Shown here piece by piece: positions 17,326 to 27,642 of a stretch of DNA of 64,000 nt. Numbering within the stretch: the stretch's first letter is position 1; each line of letters begins with the position of its first letter. The notes under the pieces were generated by a model that was given only the letters and a program-made list of their open reading frames with translations, had not been told where the DNA came from and searched no databases. The stretch is from positions 3,002,792 to 3,066,791 of the forward strand of contig NZ_CP019434.1 of assembly GCF_001975725.1 (NCBI RefSeq), written 5' to 3'. The position numbers were made by a program, and so were the translations under genes. Origin of the DNA: Acidihalobacter ferrooxydans. Lineage in GTDB: Bacteria > Pseudomonadota > Gammaproteobacteria > DSM-5130 > Acidihalobacteraceae.

Positions 17326-17856
17326 TCAGCCGGCGGTATAGCGTTCGACGCAGGCGTTGATTTCCGCGCGCGCCGCATCCAGGTTATCGAACCCGTCCAC
17401 CTTCACCCACTTGCCGGGTTCGAGCGCCTTGTACTGCTCGAAGAAGTGCTTGATCTGACCCAGCAGAAATTCCGGCAGATCAGCCGTATCCCTGATCCCG
17501 GCATAACCGGAGTAGAGCTTGTCCACCGGCACCGCCAGCACCTTCGCATCCGGCCCCTTCTCGTCGGTCATGCGCAGCATGCCGAGCGGGCGGCAGCGCA
17601 CCACACAGCCGGGCACCAGCGGGATCGGCGTGACCACCAGCACATCGACCGGGTCGCCGTCCTCCGACAACGTCTGCGGCACGAAACCGTAATTGCACGG
17701 ATACACCATTGCCGTGCTCATGAAGCGGTCGACCATCAGCAGACCGCTGGCCTTGTCCACCTCATACTTCACCGGCGGCGCCAGGGCGGGGATTTCGATA
17801 ACGACATTGAAATCGTCGGGCAAGGCCTTGCCGGCCGGGACATTCGCGAGACTCAT
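17326..17856 (-). CDS. ppa: Inorganic pyrophosphatase
   Basis: A 176-residue soluble enzyme hydrolysing pyrophosphate to phosphate, which pulls biosynthetic reactions forward. The family I signature [12 protein letters not shown] is present, with the preceding [13 protein letters not shown] and the C-terminal [12 protein letters not shown] 17856 (MSLANVPAG) matches the E. coli-type N-terminus; the longer upstream frame is repeat A2 translated and is rejected. The gene lies 130 bases upstream of mrdA on the same strand. Confidence 0.96.
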   Translation of the reverse strand: MSLANVPAGKALPDDFNVVIEIPALAPPVKYEVDKASGLLMVDRFMSTAMVYPCNYGFVPQTLSEDGDPVDVLVVTPIPLVPGCVVRCRPLGMLRMTDEKGPDAKVLAVPVDKLYSGYAGIRDTADLPEFLLGQIKHFFEQYKALEPGKWVKVDGFDNLDAARAEINACVERYTAG

Positions 17857-17946
17857 TGACACCATCCTCTGAGTTGAAGCCGGACATTGTGGCCCGGATT
17901 GCAGCGTTTGCGGCAGACGCGCACAGCACACGTCGGTTCCGCCTCC

Positions 17947-18036
17947 AGGAGCCTGCCCCACCTGCAAGGGATCGGCGACGGCAATGGGTCCGTGGCCCAT
18001 TCGCCTCGCCGCGATCCTCCAGGTTCGACAGACTCC
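17947..18036. repeat. Family A palindromic repeat, copy A2 (short form, diverged)
   Basis: About 90 bp beginning AGGAGCCTGCC and ending GGTTCGACAGACTCC, with the internal GGATCGGCGACGGCAATGGG and CGCCTCGCCGCGATCC halves typical of family A. The terminal inverted repeats are imperfect, so this is an older copy. It lies 91 bases upstream of the ppa start. Confidence 0.8.
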
Positions 18037-18099
18037 CGGGGTCGCGTAGTATACCTGCGACGCCAGCGCATGTTCAGATACTGTGCGCCATGCGCGCGC

Positions 18100-18128
18100 T
18101 TGCGCCCTCGCGGGACAGTCGGTATATA
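18100..18128 (+). promoter_or_regulatory. Weak sigma-70-like promoter candidate for adk
   Basis: TTGCGC (18100-18105) and TATATA (18123-18128) are 17 bases apart, pointing to adk about 230 bases downstream. The -35 is poor (3/6 matches), so this is only a candidate. If used, repeat B1 would lie in the adk leader RNA as a hairpin. Confidence 0.25.
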
Positions 18129-18186
18129 GTGCGCGTTCGACTCGGACAATCCACATTCGGCAATGCTGATGATTGCATAGAGATTT

Positions 18187-18263
18187 GGATTCACAGGGGA
18201 TTTTCTTCGGCAAGCGGCATCGCATGCGCGATGCCCGAACGAAGAAAACGTCCAAGTGGATTC
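18187..18263. repeat. Family B palindromic repeat, copy B1
   Basis: 77 bp running from GGATTCACAGGGGATTTTC to AAAACGTCCAAGTGGATTC, with imperfect inverted ends and an inner palindrome GGGCATCGCGCATGCGATGCC-like core. Same family as copies at 35.8, 38.1 and 48.5 kb. Confidence 0.75.
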
Positions 18264-18359
18264 AAAGATCGCGCAAGGGTTCATCGCCCAAGGGATTATC
18301 CGGGTTCAAATTTCAGGCATAACATTACGTGAGGAGCACCCCGAGATGAGAGCCGTTTC

Positions 18360-19025
18360 ATGAGAATCGTTTTATTGGGCGCGCCCGGCTCGGGCAAGGG
18401 CACGCAGGGCAAGCGGCTGGTCACGCGCTATGCCATTCCCCAGATCGCAACCGGTGACCTGTTGCGCGCAGCCGTTGCCGACGGTTCCGAACTCGGCCGC
18501 GAAGCCAAAAACTACATGGACGCCGGCCAACTGGTACCGGACACCGTGGTTCTCGGCATGATCCGCGAACGTCTGGCCCGCCCCGACGCGCAAAACGGCT
18601 TCATTCTCGACGGCTTCCCGCGCAACCGCGCCCAGGCCGAAGCCCTCGACGACCTGCTCGCCGACCTCGGTCAGCCGCTCGACGTCGCGCTGCTCATCGA
18701 TGTCGACATCGACATACTCAAGCAACGCATACTCGGTCGGCTGACCTGCATTCAGTGCGGCGCGGTGTTCAACGCTTACACCAACCCGCCCAGGACCGAA
18801 GGCATTTGCGATGTCTGCGGCGGCGAACTCCAACATCGCGCCGACGACAATGCGGATACCATCGGCGCCCGGCTCGACGTGTACGAAGCGCAGACCAAAC
18901 CACTGATCGAGTACTACAGTGCGCGTGACGACCTGATCCGCGTTTCCGGCCTGGGCGAGATCGACGATATTTTCGCCACTATCGTCAGCGACATCGACCG
19001 TCGGCTGGGACACGGTGCGAGGTAG
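18360..19025 (+). CDS. adk: Adenylate kinase
   Basis: A 221-residue enzyme interconverting ATP + AMP and 2 ADP. It has the P-loop GAPGSGKGTQ (residues 7-16), the FILDGFPRN motif and a long LID domain with a zinc-type CIQCG...CDVCGG set of four cysteines, more often seen in Gram-positive adenylate kinases but also in some proteobacteria. ATG 18360 is the natural start. The last codons overlap the upstream extension of lptD, but the likely lptD start is 56 bases downstream. Confidence 0.97.
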   Translation: MRIVLLGAPGSGKGTQGKRLVTRYAIPQIATGDLLRAAVADGSELGREAKNYMDAGQLVPDTVVLGMIRERLARPDAQNGFILDGFPRNRAQAEALDDLLADLGQPLDVALLIDVDIDILKQRILGRLTCIQCGAVFNAYTNPPRTEGICDVCGGELQHRADDNADTIGARLDVYEAQTKPLIEYYSARDDLIRVSGLGEIDDIFATIVSDIDRRLGHGAR

Positions 19026-19080
19026 TTCACCGCGTCACGCCTGGAGGAACATTCAGCGCGGCGCTGCAACAGCCCTGAAC

Positions 19081-21324
19081 ATGACGCGGTGCGCTTCGAT
19101 TGCCGTTGCGGAGTCGCGCGCCCGAAATCGACGCATCGCGATACGCCCCGCCCATCTCGGCCTGCTGGGGCTGCTGTGCTGCGCCGGCGTCAGCCATGCC
19201 GCCAGCCTCACGACCCATGACTGGAGCCTCTGCCCCACCCAGGCACGACCCGTGCTGCCGCAATACGGCGACAATCTGATTCACGCGCTCGCCGACAAGG
19301 CGTTCCTGAGACGCAACGGCGCTTCCGAACTGCTCGGCGACGTGCAGATCACACGCGGTAATCAGACCCTGATCTCCAACGCGCTGGACTACAACAACAA
19401 AACCCAGGAAGCGATCTCCGCCAACAAGCTGATCCTGGAGATGCCGAGCCTGCGCATCCAGGCCGCTTCCGGGCGCTTCAACCTCGGCACGCGCAGCGGC
19501 GAGCTACTGGACAGCCGGTACGCATACTATCCGGCCCACGCGCAGGGCCACGCGACCCGCATCGACCAGAAAAACCCAACACTCACCACTCTCACCCACA
19601 CCACCTACAGCACCTGCCCGATCGGGCACGAAGCCTGGGTGCTGTCGGCCAGCAAGATGCGCCTCAACCAGAAATCCGAAACGGGCACCGCGCGCAACGT
19701 CGTGCTGCGCTTCAAGGGCGTCCCCATCCTCTACACGCCCTGGCTGAGCTTTCCGCTGAGCAACGCGCGCAAGTCCGGCCTGCTGCCGCCCACTTTCAGC
19801 CAGACCACCAATAGCGGCTTCGAATACAGCCAGCCGATCTACTGGAACATCGCGCCGCAGGCCGACGCCACCTTCACGCCCAAACTGCTAAGCCGCCGCG
19901 GTTTCGCCCTGGGTACCCAACTGCGCTACCTCGGTCCGCACAGCTACACTGTCTTCAATGACAATTACCTGCCCTACGATCAGCTCTATGGCGCTCCGCG
20001 CTGGTTCTACAGCCTCCAGCAGCAGGCCGAACCGCTCCCAGGCCTGAGCACCAACATCAACTACAACCGCGTCTCGGACAACACCTACTTCACCGATCTC
20101 GGCAATTCGCTCGGCACCGGCGACGTCACGCAACTCGAACGCAGCGTCAGCGCCCGATACGCCAGCACCTACTGGAACGCCGGCGCACAAATCCTCCAAT
20201 ACCAGATCCTCGACCCCGCCCTCACCGGCAGCGAACTGTCCTACGAAAAACTGCCGGAAATCTACTTCAACGCCTGGACGCCCTACGCCGCGCTCGGCGG
20301 TCTGCAAACCAGCCTGCACAGCAACTGGACCAATTTTCAGCGCAGCGGCAGCGTCACCGGCTCGCGCCTGACCGTCACCCCCGGCCTGAGCCTGCCGCTG
20401 ACCGGCTCAGCCTGGTTCATGACCCCAGCCGTCAAATACCGCTACACCCGCTATCAACTGTACGGTCAGACACCCGGCACGTCAGCGACCCCGACGCTCG
20501 GCGTACCGATCGTCAGTCTCGATACCGGGCTCTATTTCGAGCGCAACATCAGCTCGAAGATCCGGCAAACGCTCGAACCGCGCGCCTACTATCTCTACGT
20601 GCCGTATCGCAACCAGCAGACCCTGCCGGTTTTCGACACCACGCTCAACGATTTCAGCTTCAACCAACTGTTCAGCGACAACCGTTTCTCCGGCGGCGAC
20701 CGCATCGGCGATGCCGACCAGCTCAGCCTCGCGCTCACCACCCGCTTCATCAACACCCAGACCGGCACAGAACTGCTCAGCGCCGGCATTGGCCAGATCC
20801 TCTATTTTCGTCCGCGCCGTGTCACCCTGCCCGGCAATCCGGTGCAGACGCAGCCCCGCTCCGACTACGCCGGAATGCTCAACGCCGCCCTGGCCCGGCA
20901 CTGGACGGGCAACGCCTCACTCACGTACAACCCGTACGCGCGCGCCTTCGACACCGCCTATCTCGGTCTGCAATACCATCTCGGGCCGCAGCGACTGATC
21001 AACCTCGGCTACCAGTACAACCGCGCGCAGACGAACCAGGCCAATATCAGCTTTCTGTGGCCTATCACCACTCATTGGCAAAGCGCCGCGCGTTGGGATT
21101 TTTCCGTGCGCAACGGTCATATACTCGACGCGTTTCTCGGCGTGCAATACAACAGTTGCTGCTGGGCCGCCCGCATTCTCGCCCGCCGCTATGTCACCAC
21201 CACGCCGGGGACGTACAATAACGGCGTCTATTTTGAACTCGTCCTGAAGGGCCTGGGCAACCTCGGCAACTCTATCGGCACCTACATCCAACGGACCATC
21301 CCTGACTATGCACCGTCTTCTTAA
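19081..21324 (+). CDS. lptD: LPS-assembly protein LptD
   Basis: About 747 residues. A signal peptide (ending GVSHA) is followed by an OstA-like periplasmic domain (GDVQITRGNQTLISNAL, ANKLILEMPSLRIQA) and a large outer-membrane beta-barrel. The N-terminal Cys in LCPTQ and the C-terminal NSCCWAARILARRY pair match the LptD disulfide pattern. With LptE it inserts lipopolysaccharide into the outer leaflet. ATG 19081 is chosen because it puts the signal peptide near the N-terminus; ATG-less codons from 19015 overlap adk. surA follows with a 17-base overlap, the usual order for outer-membrane biogenesis genes. Confidence 0.95.
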   Translation: MTRCASIAVAESRARNRRIAIRPAHLGLLGLLCCAGVSHAASLTTHDWSLCPTQARPVLPQYGDNLIHALADKAFLRRNGASELLGDVQITRGNQTLISNALDYNNKTQEAISANKLILEMPSLRIQAASGRFNLGTRSGELLDSRYAYYPAHAQGHATRIDQKNPTLTTLTHTTYSTCPIGHEAWVLSASKMRLNQKSETGTARNVVLRFKGVPILYTPWLSFPLSNARKSGLLPPTFSQTTNSGFEYSQPIYWNIAPQADATFTPKLLSRRGFALGTQLRYLGPHSYTVFNDNYLPYDQLYGAPRWFYSLQQQAEPLPGLSTNINYNRVSDNTYFTDLGNSLGTGDVTQLERSVSARYASTYWNAGAQILQYQILDPALTGSELSYEKLPEIYFNAWTPYAALGGLQTSLHSNWTNFQRSGSVTGSRLTVTPGLSLPLTGSAWFMTPAVKYRYTRYQLYGQTPGTSATPTLGVPIVSLDTGLYFERNISSKIRQTLEPRAYYLYVPYRNQQTLPVFDTTLNDFSFNQLFSDNRFSGGDRIGDADQLSLALTTRFINTQTGTELLSAGIGQILYFRPRRVTLPGNPVQTQPRSDYAGMLNAALARHWTGNASLTYNPYARAFDTAYLGLQYHLGPQRLINLGYQYNRAQTNQANISFLWPITTHWQSAARWDFSVRNGHILDAFLGVQYNSCCWAARILARRYVTTTPGTYNNGVYFELVLKGLGNLGNSIGTYIQRTIPDYAPSS

Positions 21325-22651
21325 CCGTCTCGCCATTTTGCTGCTGCTCGCCGCCCTGGTGCCCGCAGCCCATGCCTCCGGCTCCCCGCAGGCACCGCCC
21401 GTGCTGCTCGACCGCATCGCCGCCATTGTCAACAACGGCGTCATCACCCAGCGCCAACTGGACGCACGCACCGCCCAGATTACGGCCGAACTCCAGGCCC
21501 GCGGTACCCCCGTGCCGCCGCCAGCCACGCTCCAACGGCAAGTGCTCAACAGCATGATCCTCAACCGGATTCAGCTCGGCATCGCCGGCTACAACGGCAT
21601 CACCGTCAGCCAGCAGACCCTGGACAACGCCCTCAACCAACTGGCGCAGAACAACAACCTCACCGTCGCGCAGATGCGCAGCCGGATCGTCTCGGAAGGC
21701 CATCGCTGGAACGCGTTCACCCAACAGCTGCGCGACCACCTCATCATCCAGAAACTGCAACAGCGCACGATCGACCAAAGCATTCACGTCACTAATCAGG
21801 AAGTACGCGATTTTCTCGCGCAGCATGCCGGTCAGATCGATCCCGGCCAGCAATACCACATCGCGCAAATTCTCGTGCCGATTGCGGGCGCCGCCTCGCC
21901 CAGGGACATCGAAACCGCGCTCAACGAGGCGGAGAAACTCCGCGGCGAACTCGAACACGGCGCGAATTTCGCCAAGCTCGCCGTCGCCCACTCCGCCGGC
22001 CAGCATGCGCTTCAGGGCGGCAACCTCGGCTGGCTCACCGCCGACCAGATGCCCACCTACTTCGTGCGCGCGGTCAACGTCATGAAACCCGGCCAAATCA
22101 GCAACCCCATCCGCAGCCCCGGCGGCTTCCACCTGGTCAAACTGCTCGGCGTACGGGGTGGCCAGAAGGTCAACATCACGCAGACCCACGTCCGCCAGAT
22201 ACTGATTAAAATCACCCCCACCACAAGCAGCGCCCAGGCCGAGGCCAAACTGCAACGCCTGCGCCGCGCCATCGAGCAGGGCGCCAGCTTCGCCACGCTG
22301 GCCCAGACCAACTCGGACGACACCGCAAGCGCCGGCAACGGCGGCGACCTGGGCTGGGTCGATCCGGGCCAGATGTCGCCCCAGTTCCAACACGTCATGG
22401 ACAACACGCCGGTCGGCACCGTCAGCAAACCCTTCCGCACCGCCGACGGCTGGCACATCATCGAAGTACTCGGTCGGCGCAAGCAGGACGCCACCGACAA
22501 AGCCATCCGGGCACGCGCCCGACAGATCATCTTCCAGCGCAAGCAGCAAGACGCCCTCGACGCCTGGCTGCGCCGCATCCGCAGCGCCGCCTACGTTCAC
22601 ATCCTGCTCGACTCGCACACCGCCACAAGCGCCTCGCACACGGCAGGCTGA
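21308..22651 (+). CDS. surA: Periplasmic chaperone / peptidyl-prolyl isomerase SurA
   Basis: A 447-residue secreted chaperone that delivers outer-membrane proteins, including LptD, to the BAM machine. Signal peptide [20 protein letters not shown]; SurA N-domain with [18 protein letters not shown]; two parvulin domains (about 175-275 with [10 protein letters not shown] and GGNLGWLT, about 290-390 with [10 protein letters not shown] and [12 protein letters not shown]). The start overlaps lptD by 17 bases. pdxA follows after four bases. Confidence 0.97.
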   Translation: MHRLLNRLAILLLLAALVPAAHASGSPQAPPVLLDRIAAIVNNGVITQRQLDARTAQITAELQARGTPVPPPATLQRQVLNSMILNRIQLGIAGYNGITVSQQTLDNALNQLAQNNNLTVAQMRSRIVSEGHRWNAFTQQLRDHLIIQKLQQRTIDQSIHVTNQEVRDFLAQHAGQIDPGQQYHIAQILVPIAGAASPRDIETALNEAEKLRGELEHGANFAKLAVAHSAGQHALQGGNLGWLTADQMPTYFVRAVNVMKPGQISNPIRSPGGFHLVKLLGVRGGQKVNITQTHVRQILIKITPTTSSAQAEAKLQRLRRAIEQGASFATLAQTNSDDTASAGNGGDLGWVDPGQMSPQFQHVMDNTPVGTVSKPFRTADGWHIIEVLGRRKQDATDKAIRARARQIIFQRKQQDALDAWLRRIRSAAYVHILLDSHTATSASHTAG

Positions 22652-22655
22652 GCCC

Positions 22656-23651
22656 GTGAACCGCCTCGTCATTACACCTGGCGAGCCAGCCGGCATCGGC
22701 CCCGACCTGCTCGTCCAACTCGCGCAACAGCCGCCGGCGGGCGCCGCACCCTGGATCGTCGTCGCCGATCCCGACCTGCTCGCCGCGCGGGCGCGCCAAC
22801 TCGGCCTGCCGCTGCGCCTGCGCGAATACACGGCCGACGCAGCCGCGCCGACCGCGATCGGCGAGCTGTGCGTCCTGCCGGTCGCCGCCACCGCCCCGGT
22901 CACCGCCGGCCAGCTCGACCCGGCCAATGCGGACTACGTCCTGCGCACACTGACCCGCGCCGCCGACGGCTGCCTGCGCGGCGAATTCGCCGCGCTCGTC
23001 ACCGGCCCAGTACACAAGGGCGTGATCAACGACGCCGGCATCGCGTTCACCGGCCACACCGAATTCCTCGCCGCCCGTTGCGGCAACGCGCATCCGGTCA
23101 TGCTGCTCGCGGCCGACGCGCTGCGCGTCGCGCTTGCCACCACGCATCTGCCACTGGCCGAGGTCAGCCGCGCCATCACGCCCGCGCGGCTCGAACGCGT
23201 GCTGCGCATCCTCGACCACGACCTGCGCACCCGCTTCGGCCTCGCGCAACCGCGCATCCTCGTGTGCGGCCTCAACCCCCACGCCGGCGAAAGCGGCCAC
23301 CTCGGCCGCGAGGAAATCGACATCATCGAACCGACGCTGAAGCGCCTGCGCGCGGTAGGGCTGCACCTGACCGGCCCGCTACCGGCCGACACCCTGTTCA
23401 CCCCGCGCCACCTGGAACACGCCGACGCCGTGCTCGCCATGTACCACGACCAGGGCCTGCCGGTGCTCAAATACGCCGGCTTCGGTCACGCCGTCAACAT
23501 CACCCTCGGCCTGCCGATTATCCGCACCTCGGTCGACCACGGCACCGCGCTCGACCTCGCCGGCAGTGGCCGCGCCGAAACCGGCAGCCTGCGCGCCGCC
23601 CTCGACCTTGCCGCCGACCTGGCCCGACGCGCCCCAGTGGCGTGCGCATGA
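22656..23651 (+). CDS. pdxA: 4-hydroxythreonine-4-phosphate dehydrogenase
   Basis: A 331-residue NAD-dependent enzyme of pyridoxal-phosphate synthesis. Motifs: [18 protein letters not shown] at the N-terminus, [20 protein letters not shown], the metal-binding [16 protein letters not shown] and [12 protein letters not shown]. It starts with GTG 22656, four bases after surA, and overlaps rsmA by four bases (ATGA). surA-pdxA-rsmA is a conserved gammaproteobacterial order. Confidence 0.97.
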   Translation: MNRLVITPGEPAGIGPDLLVQLAQQPPAGAAPWIVVADPDLLAARARQLGLPLRLREYTADAAAPTAIGELCVLPVAATAPVTAGQLDPANADYVLRTLTRAADGCLRGEFAALVTGPVHKGVINDAGIAFTGHTEFLAARCGNAHPVMLLAADALRVALATTHLPLAEVSRAITPARLERVLRILDHDLRTRFGLAQPRILVCGLNPHAGESGHLGREEIDIIEPTLKRLRAVGLHLTGPLPADTLFTPRHLEHADAVLAMYHDQGLPVLKYAGFGHAVNITLGLPIIRTSVDHGTALDLAGSGRAETGSLRAALDLAADLARRAPVACA

Positions 23652-24445
23652 GCCAAACTCCGCGCAAGCGCTTCGGCCAGCACTTCCTGCACGACCGCGA
23701 CGTCATCAAGCGCATCGCCGCCGCCATCGCGCCGCGACCCGACGACACCCTGGTCGAGATCGGCCCCGGCGAAGGCGCGCTCACCGCCGCCCTGCTGCGC
23801 CGCCTTGCGCACCTGCACGCCGTCGAGCTCGACCGCGACCTCGTGCCGCGCCTGCGCGCCCGCTTCGGCGCCGCCCTGAGCGTGACCCAGGCCGACGCGC
23901 TGCACTTCGACTTTGCCGCGCTGGCGCCGCCGCAGGGAGATCTGCGCATCGCTGGCAACCTGCCCTACAACATCTCCACCCCGCTGATCTTCCACCTGCT
24001 CGACAGCACCGCGCAGATCCGCGACATGACCTTCCTGCTCCAACGCGAAGTCGTCGAACGGCTGGCCGCCGCCCCCGGCGGCAAGGACTACGGCCGCCTC
24101 TCCGTCATGGTGCAATACCGCTGCGCGGTGGACAGGCTGTTTCGCGTCGGTCCCGGTGCGTTCAGCCCCCCGCCCAAGGTCGATTCCGCCGTGGTTCGCC
24201 TGCGCCCGTACCGCGTACCGCCGCATCCGGCGCAGGACGAAGCCCACTTCGCCCGGCTCGTCGCCCACGCCTTCACTCAACGCCGCAAAACCCTCGGCCG
24301 CTCGCTCCGGACCCTGCTCACGCCCGCCCAGTTCGCCGTCGCCGGGATCGACCCGATGCGCCGCGCCGAAACGCTCAGCGTCGCCGAATTCGCCGCCTTG
24401 AGTGATGCCGCGGGAATTCCTGCAGATCGACGCGGTCTCACTTAA
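23648..24445 (+). CDS. rsmA: 16S rRNA (adenine1518/1519-N6) dimethyltransferase
   Basis: A 265-residue SAM-dependent enzyme (KsgA) that dimethylates two adenines near the 3' end of 16S rRNA. It has [10 protein letters not shown] at the start, the SAM motif [24 protein letters not shown] and the catalytic [14 protein letters not shown]. It starts at ATG 23648 inside the pdxA stop. The usual apaG-apaH genes do not follow; the next gene is transaldolase. Confidence 0.97.
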   Translation: MSQTPRKRFGQHFLHDRDVIKRIAAAIAPRPDDTLVEIGPGEGALTAALLRRLAHLHAVELDRDLVPRLRARFGAALSVTQADALHFDFAALAPPQGDLRIAGNLPYNISTPLIFHLLDSTAQIRDMTFLLQREVVERLAAAPGGKDYGRLSVMVQYRCAVDRLFRVGPGAFSPPPKVDSAVVRLRPYRVPPHPAQDEAHFARLVAHAFTQRRKTLGRSLRTLLTPAQFAVAGIDPMRRAETLSVAEFAALSDAAGIPADRRGLT

Positions 24446-24498
24446 TATAAGGAACCCGCATCGGATTCCACGCCCATCGCAAGGAAGGAGACCGCATC

Positions 24499-25623
24499 AT
24501 GACGCACCCCGCCCCGCTCCAGCCCCTGACCGACCTCGGCCAAAGCATCTGGCTCGACTACATCCGCCGCGACATGTTCGCCGACGGCAGTCTGCGCCGC
24601 ATGATCGAAACCGACGGTCTGCGTGGCATGACCTCCAACCCGTCGATCTTCGACAAAGCCATCGCCGACACCGAACTCTACGACGAAGCCCTGCGCGCCG
24701 AACTCGCCCGCGACGCCCACCAGTCCAATCAGGAACTGTTCTTCCGCCTCGCCATCGACGATGTCCGCCAGGCCCTGGACCTGTTTGCGCCGGTGTACGA
24801 AGCCAGCGGCCACACCGACGGCTTCGTCAGCCTCGAAGTCTCGCCGGAACTCGCGCGCGACACCGACGCCACGGTCCGCGAAGCCAAGGCCCTGTGGCGG
24901 CAGGTCGAGCGCCCCAACCTGATGATCAAGGTGCCCGCCACCCGCGAAGGCATTCCCGCCATCCGCGAGCTGCTCGAAGAAGGGCTCAACATCAACGTCA
25001 CCCTGCTCTTCTCGATTGAGCGCTACCGCGCCGTGCTCGACGCCTACCTCGATGCGCTGGAAAGTCGCCTTGCCAAAGGCCAGCCGCTGGCCGCGATCAA
25101 CTCCGTGGCGAGCTTCTTCGTCAGTCGGGTCGACGTCAAGCTCGACGCCGCCCTCGAAGCCGACGGCTCCCCCGATGCGCTCGCCTTGCGCGGCCACTGC
25201 GCGGTCGCCAACGCCAAGCTCGCCTACGCGCACCTGCAACACGTCATGGCCGGCGAGCGCTGGCAGCGCCTGGCCGCCGCCGACGCCAACGCGCAACGCC
25301 TGTTATGGGCGAGCACCAGCACCAAAAACCCGGACTACCCGCCGCTGCTCTATGTCGACACCCTGGTCGGGCCGCACACCGTCAACACCCTGCCCCCGGC
25401 CACCTACGAACGCCTGCTGCACACTCCGCTGAGCGAAGTCACCATCGACCGCGACCTCGACGCCGCGCGCGGCGCCCTGCAAACGCTCGAACGCCTCGGC
25501 ATCGACCTCGACGCCGTCACCGACCAACTGGAGCAGGAAGGCGTCACCGCCTTCAGCGAAGCCTTCCGCCATCTGCTCGGCCGCATCGACGAACGCCGCG
25601 CGCAACTCAAGGCCGCCTCATGA
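24499..25623 (+). CDS. tal: Transaldolase
   Basis: A 374-residue enzyme of the non-oxidative pentose phosphate pathway, moving a dihydroxyacetone unit between sugar phosphates. Seen are GLRGMTSNPSIFDKAI, DGFVSLEVSP, the Schiff-base lysine in NLMIKVPAT, and GLNINVTLLFSIERY. Length fits the longer bacterial Tal class. AAGGAGA lies nine bases before ATG 24499. It overlaps pgl by four bases, making a sugar-phosphate operon with pgl and glk. Confidence 0.96.
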   Translation: MTHPAPLQPLTDLGQSIWLDYIRRDMFADGSLRRMIETDGLRGMTSNPSIFDKAIADTELYDEALRAELARDAHQSNQELFFRLAIDDVRQALDLFAPVYEASGHTDGFVSLEVSPELARDTDATVREAKALWRQVERPNLMIKVPATREGIPAIRELLEEGLNINVTLLFSIERYRAVLDAYLDALESRLAKGQPLAAINSVASFFVSRVDVKLDAALEADGSPDALALRGHCAVANAKLAYAHLQHVMAGERWQRLAAADANAQRLLWASTSTKNPDYPPLLYVDTLVGPHTVNTLPPATYERLLHTPLSEVTIDRDLDAARGALQTLERLGIDLDAVTDQLEQEGVTAFSEAFRHLLGRIDERRAQLKAAS

Positions 25624-26348
25624 ACCGGCACCGCTTCGCCGACTCCGCCGCCCTGCACGCCGCCGCCGCGCAACGCATCGCCGCCCTGGCCGCCGCATCC
25701 ATCGCCGCGCGCGGCGCCTTCCACATCGCCCTGTCCGGCGGCAACACCCCGCGCGGACTGCACGCGCAACTGGCCACGCTGGCGGATATCGACTGGCCCG
25801 CCTGGCACATCTGGTTCGGCGACGAACGCTGCGTGCCGCCGGACCACCCCGACAGCAACTACCACATGGCCCGCGAAACCCTGCTCGACCGCGTGCCGAT
25901 TCCCGCCGCCCATATACACCCGATGATCCCCAACGCGCAGATCACCCCACCCGAAGCGGCGCGCGCCTACGCGCGGCAGCTGCGCGAACAGGCGCCGCAA
26001 CACCACGCCCGCCCCGCGCTCGATCTCATCCTGCTCGGCCTCGGCCCCGACGGTCACACCGCCTCGCTGTTCCCCGGCACCTCCATCCTCGACGACCGCG
26101 AGCATGACGTGGCCGAAGTCTACGTCGCCAGACTGTCCGCCTGGCGCGTCTCGCTCACCTACCCCGTCATCGAAAACGCCCGCGATGTGCTGTTTCTCGT
26201 CGACGGCAGCGGCAAGGCCGACATCCTGCACCGCCTCGAACACGGCCCGGCCGAAGGCGCCACGCCCCTGCCCGTCGAGCGCCTCAAGCCTCGCGCCGGT
26301 TACGAGTGGTACATCGCAGAACCCGCGCCACCGCCACCCGCGCCCTGA
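25620..26348 (+). CDS. pgl: 6-phosphogluconolactonase
   Basis: A 242-residue enzyme hydrolysing 6-phosphogluconolactone, of the glucosamine-6-phosphate isomerase-like (DevB) type. Motifs: HIALSGGNTPRGLHAQL, WHIWFGDERCVPPDHPDSNY, LILLGLGPDGHTASLFPG. ATG 25620 overlaps the tal stop; glk starts 15 bases later behind CAGGAG. The cofactor enzyme zwf is not in the window. Confidence 0.95.
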   Translation: MNRHRFADSAALHAAAAQRIAALAAASIAARGAFHIALSGGNTPRGLHAQLATLADIDWPAWHIWFGDERCVPPDHPDSNYHMARETLLDRVPIPAAHIHPMIPNAQITPPEAARAYARQLREQAPQHHARPALDLILLGLGPDGHTASLFPGTSILDDREHDVAEVYVARLSAWRVSLTYPVIENARDVLFLVDGSGKADILHRLEHGPAEGATPLPVERLKPRAGYEWYIAEPAPPPPAP

Positions 26349-26363
26349 TCCAGGAGAACCCGC

Positions 26364-27398
26364 ATGCACCTGATAGCCGGAGACATCGGCGGCACCAAAA
26401 CCCTCCTCGCGCTTGCACGCACCCAAGGCAGCGCCACCGAAATCATCGCCCAACAGCGCTTCGACAGCGCCGCCCACCACGGCATCGAGCCCATGCTCCG
26501 CGAACTGCTGGACCGGGCGCAGGCCACCCATAGCGTCATCAACGCCGCCTGCTTCGCCATCGCGGGCCCCGTCGAAGGCGACATGCCGGATCAGCATGCA
26601 CGCCTCACCAACCTGCCCTGGCGGCTCGACAGCACCGCCATCGCCACCGCGCTGGACGGCGCGCGCGTGCGCCTGCTCAACGACCTCGCCGGCATCGCGC
26701 ACGCCATCGACGTACTGCCCGACGACCAGCGCGTCGTCCTCCAGGCCGGACACCTCAGCGCCCACGGCCAGCGCCTCGTCGCCGCCCCCGGCACCGGCTT
26801 CAACAGCGCCCTCATCTGCCCCGGCGCAGGCCCGCTGCGCATCCTGCCCGCCGAATCGGGCCACGCCGCCTTCTCGCCGGCCAACTCACGCCAGCTCGAA
26901 CTCATGCGCCACGTCAGCACGCGCGAAGGCCGCTGCACGCGCGAACACCTGCTCGCCGGCCCCGCACTGCCGCGCCTGCTCGACTTCGTCGCCACCGAAG
27001 CCGGCCATCCGCCCGCCGACGCCTTACAGACGGCCATGCACGCCGGCGACCCCTCCGCCGCCATCGGCCAGGCCGCGCTGGCCGGTACCGACCCGCTGGC
27101 CGTCGCCACCCTGCAACTCTACGCTGAACTGCTCGCCGGCCAGATCGCCGACCTCGCGCTCGCCGCGCTGCCCGCCGGCGGCGTCTACCTCGCCGGCGGC
27201 GTACCCGCCAAAGTTCTGCCCTTCCTGCAAGCCCCCGGCTTCACCACCGCCCTGCACGACCGCCCGCCGATGAGCCACCTGCTAGAAGCGCTGCACATCG
27301 AAGTCGTGCTCGACGAACAAGTCGGCCTGCGTGGCGCCCTCGAAGCCGCCCGCCAACTCGCAAGCGAACCCGAACCCCACGAGTCCAGCACCCCGTAA
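26364..27398 (+). CDS. glk: Glucokinase
   Basis: A 344-residue Glk-family hexokinase. The phosphate motif LIAGDIGGTKTLLALA is at the N-terminus; FAIAGPVEGD, LNDLAGIAHAI with the catalytic Asp, APGTGFNSALI and PAGGVYLAGGVPAK follow. It makes glucose-6-phosphate and closes the tal-pgl-glk operon. Paired family C repeats follow immediately. Confidence 0.95.
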   Translation: MHLIAGDIGGTKTLLALARTQGSATEIIAQQRFDSAAHHGIEPMLRELLDRAQATHSVINAACFAIAGPVEGDMPDQHARLTNLPWRLDSTAIATALDGARVRLLNDLAGIAHAIDVLPDDQRVVLQAGHLSAHGQRLVAAPGTGFNSALICPGAGPLRILPAESGHAAFSPANSRQLELMRHVSTREGRCTREHLLAGPALPRLLDFVATEAGHPPADALQTAMHAGDPSAAIGQAALAGTDPLAVATLQLYAELLAGQIADLALAALPAGGVYLAGGVPAKVLPFLQAPGFTTALHDRPPMSHLLEALHIEVVLDEQVGLRGALEAARQLASEPEPHESSTP

Positions 27399-27409
27399 AA
27401 CAGATAACG

Positions 27410-27498
27410 CAGGGCGGATAAGCGCAGCGCATCAACCAACCCACGCCCCATCGCCACGCCAACCGCCCCGGCGGATGCGCTATCGCTTATCCACCCGA
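27410..27498. repeat. Family C paired repeat, unit 2
   Basis: Two inverted arms (GCAGGGCGGATAAGCGCAGC and GGCGGATGCGCTATCGCTTA...CCACCC) separated by about 30 bases, forming a long hairpin 11 bases after the glk stop. This copy is diverged from the consensus GTAGGGTGGATAAGCG. Confidence 0.85.
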
Positions 27499-27529
27499 CA
27501 TAACTACTCACCCCAACGCCCAACACCGT

Positions 27530-27621
27530 GTAGGGTGGATAAGCGCAGCGCATCCACCAGACCAAGCCCCATCGCCGCGCCCACCGCCCCGGTGGATGCG
27601 CTATCGCTTATCCACCCTACA
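27530..27621. repeat. Family C paired repeat, unit 3
   Basis: A close copy of the preceding unit with consensus arms GTAGGGTGGATAAGCG and CGCTTATCCACCCTAC. Tandem with unit 2, it may act as a transcript-end hairpin for tal-pgl-glk. Confidence 0.88.
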
Positions 27622-27642
27622 CGGCATCGATTTTTGAGGGAT

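Larger units (their letters stand above)
17857..18359. other. ppa-adk divergent intergenic region with repeats
   Basis: This 503-base gap holds one family A and one family B palindrome and a weak sigma-70-like candidate for adk. No open frame in it has coding character; those present are repeat translations. Confidence 0.6.

Noticed and set aside
17857-18359. A leader riboswitch upstream of adk
   Set aside because: The structure is explained by family A and B palindromes; no known riboswitch core is visible.
21272-22927. A 551-codon minus-strand open frame antisense to surA
   Set aside because: It is a GC-driven shadow. The plus strand has clear SurA motifs, the antisense frame has none and the composition is Gly/Ala/Val/Arg-skewed.
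25404-26864. A 486-codon minus-strand frame across tal, pgl and glk
   Set aside because: It crosses three genes with strong family motifs on the plus strand and has no recognisable domain.
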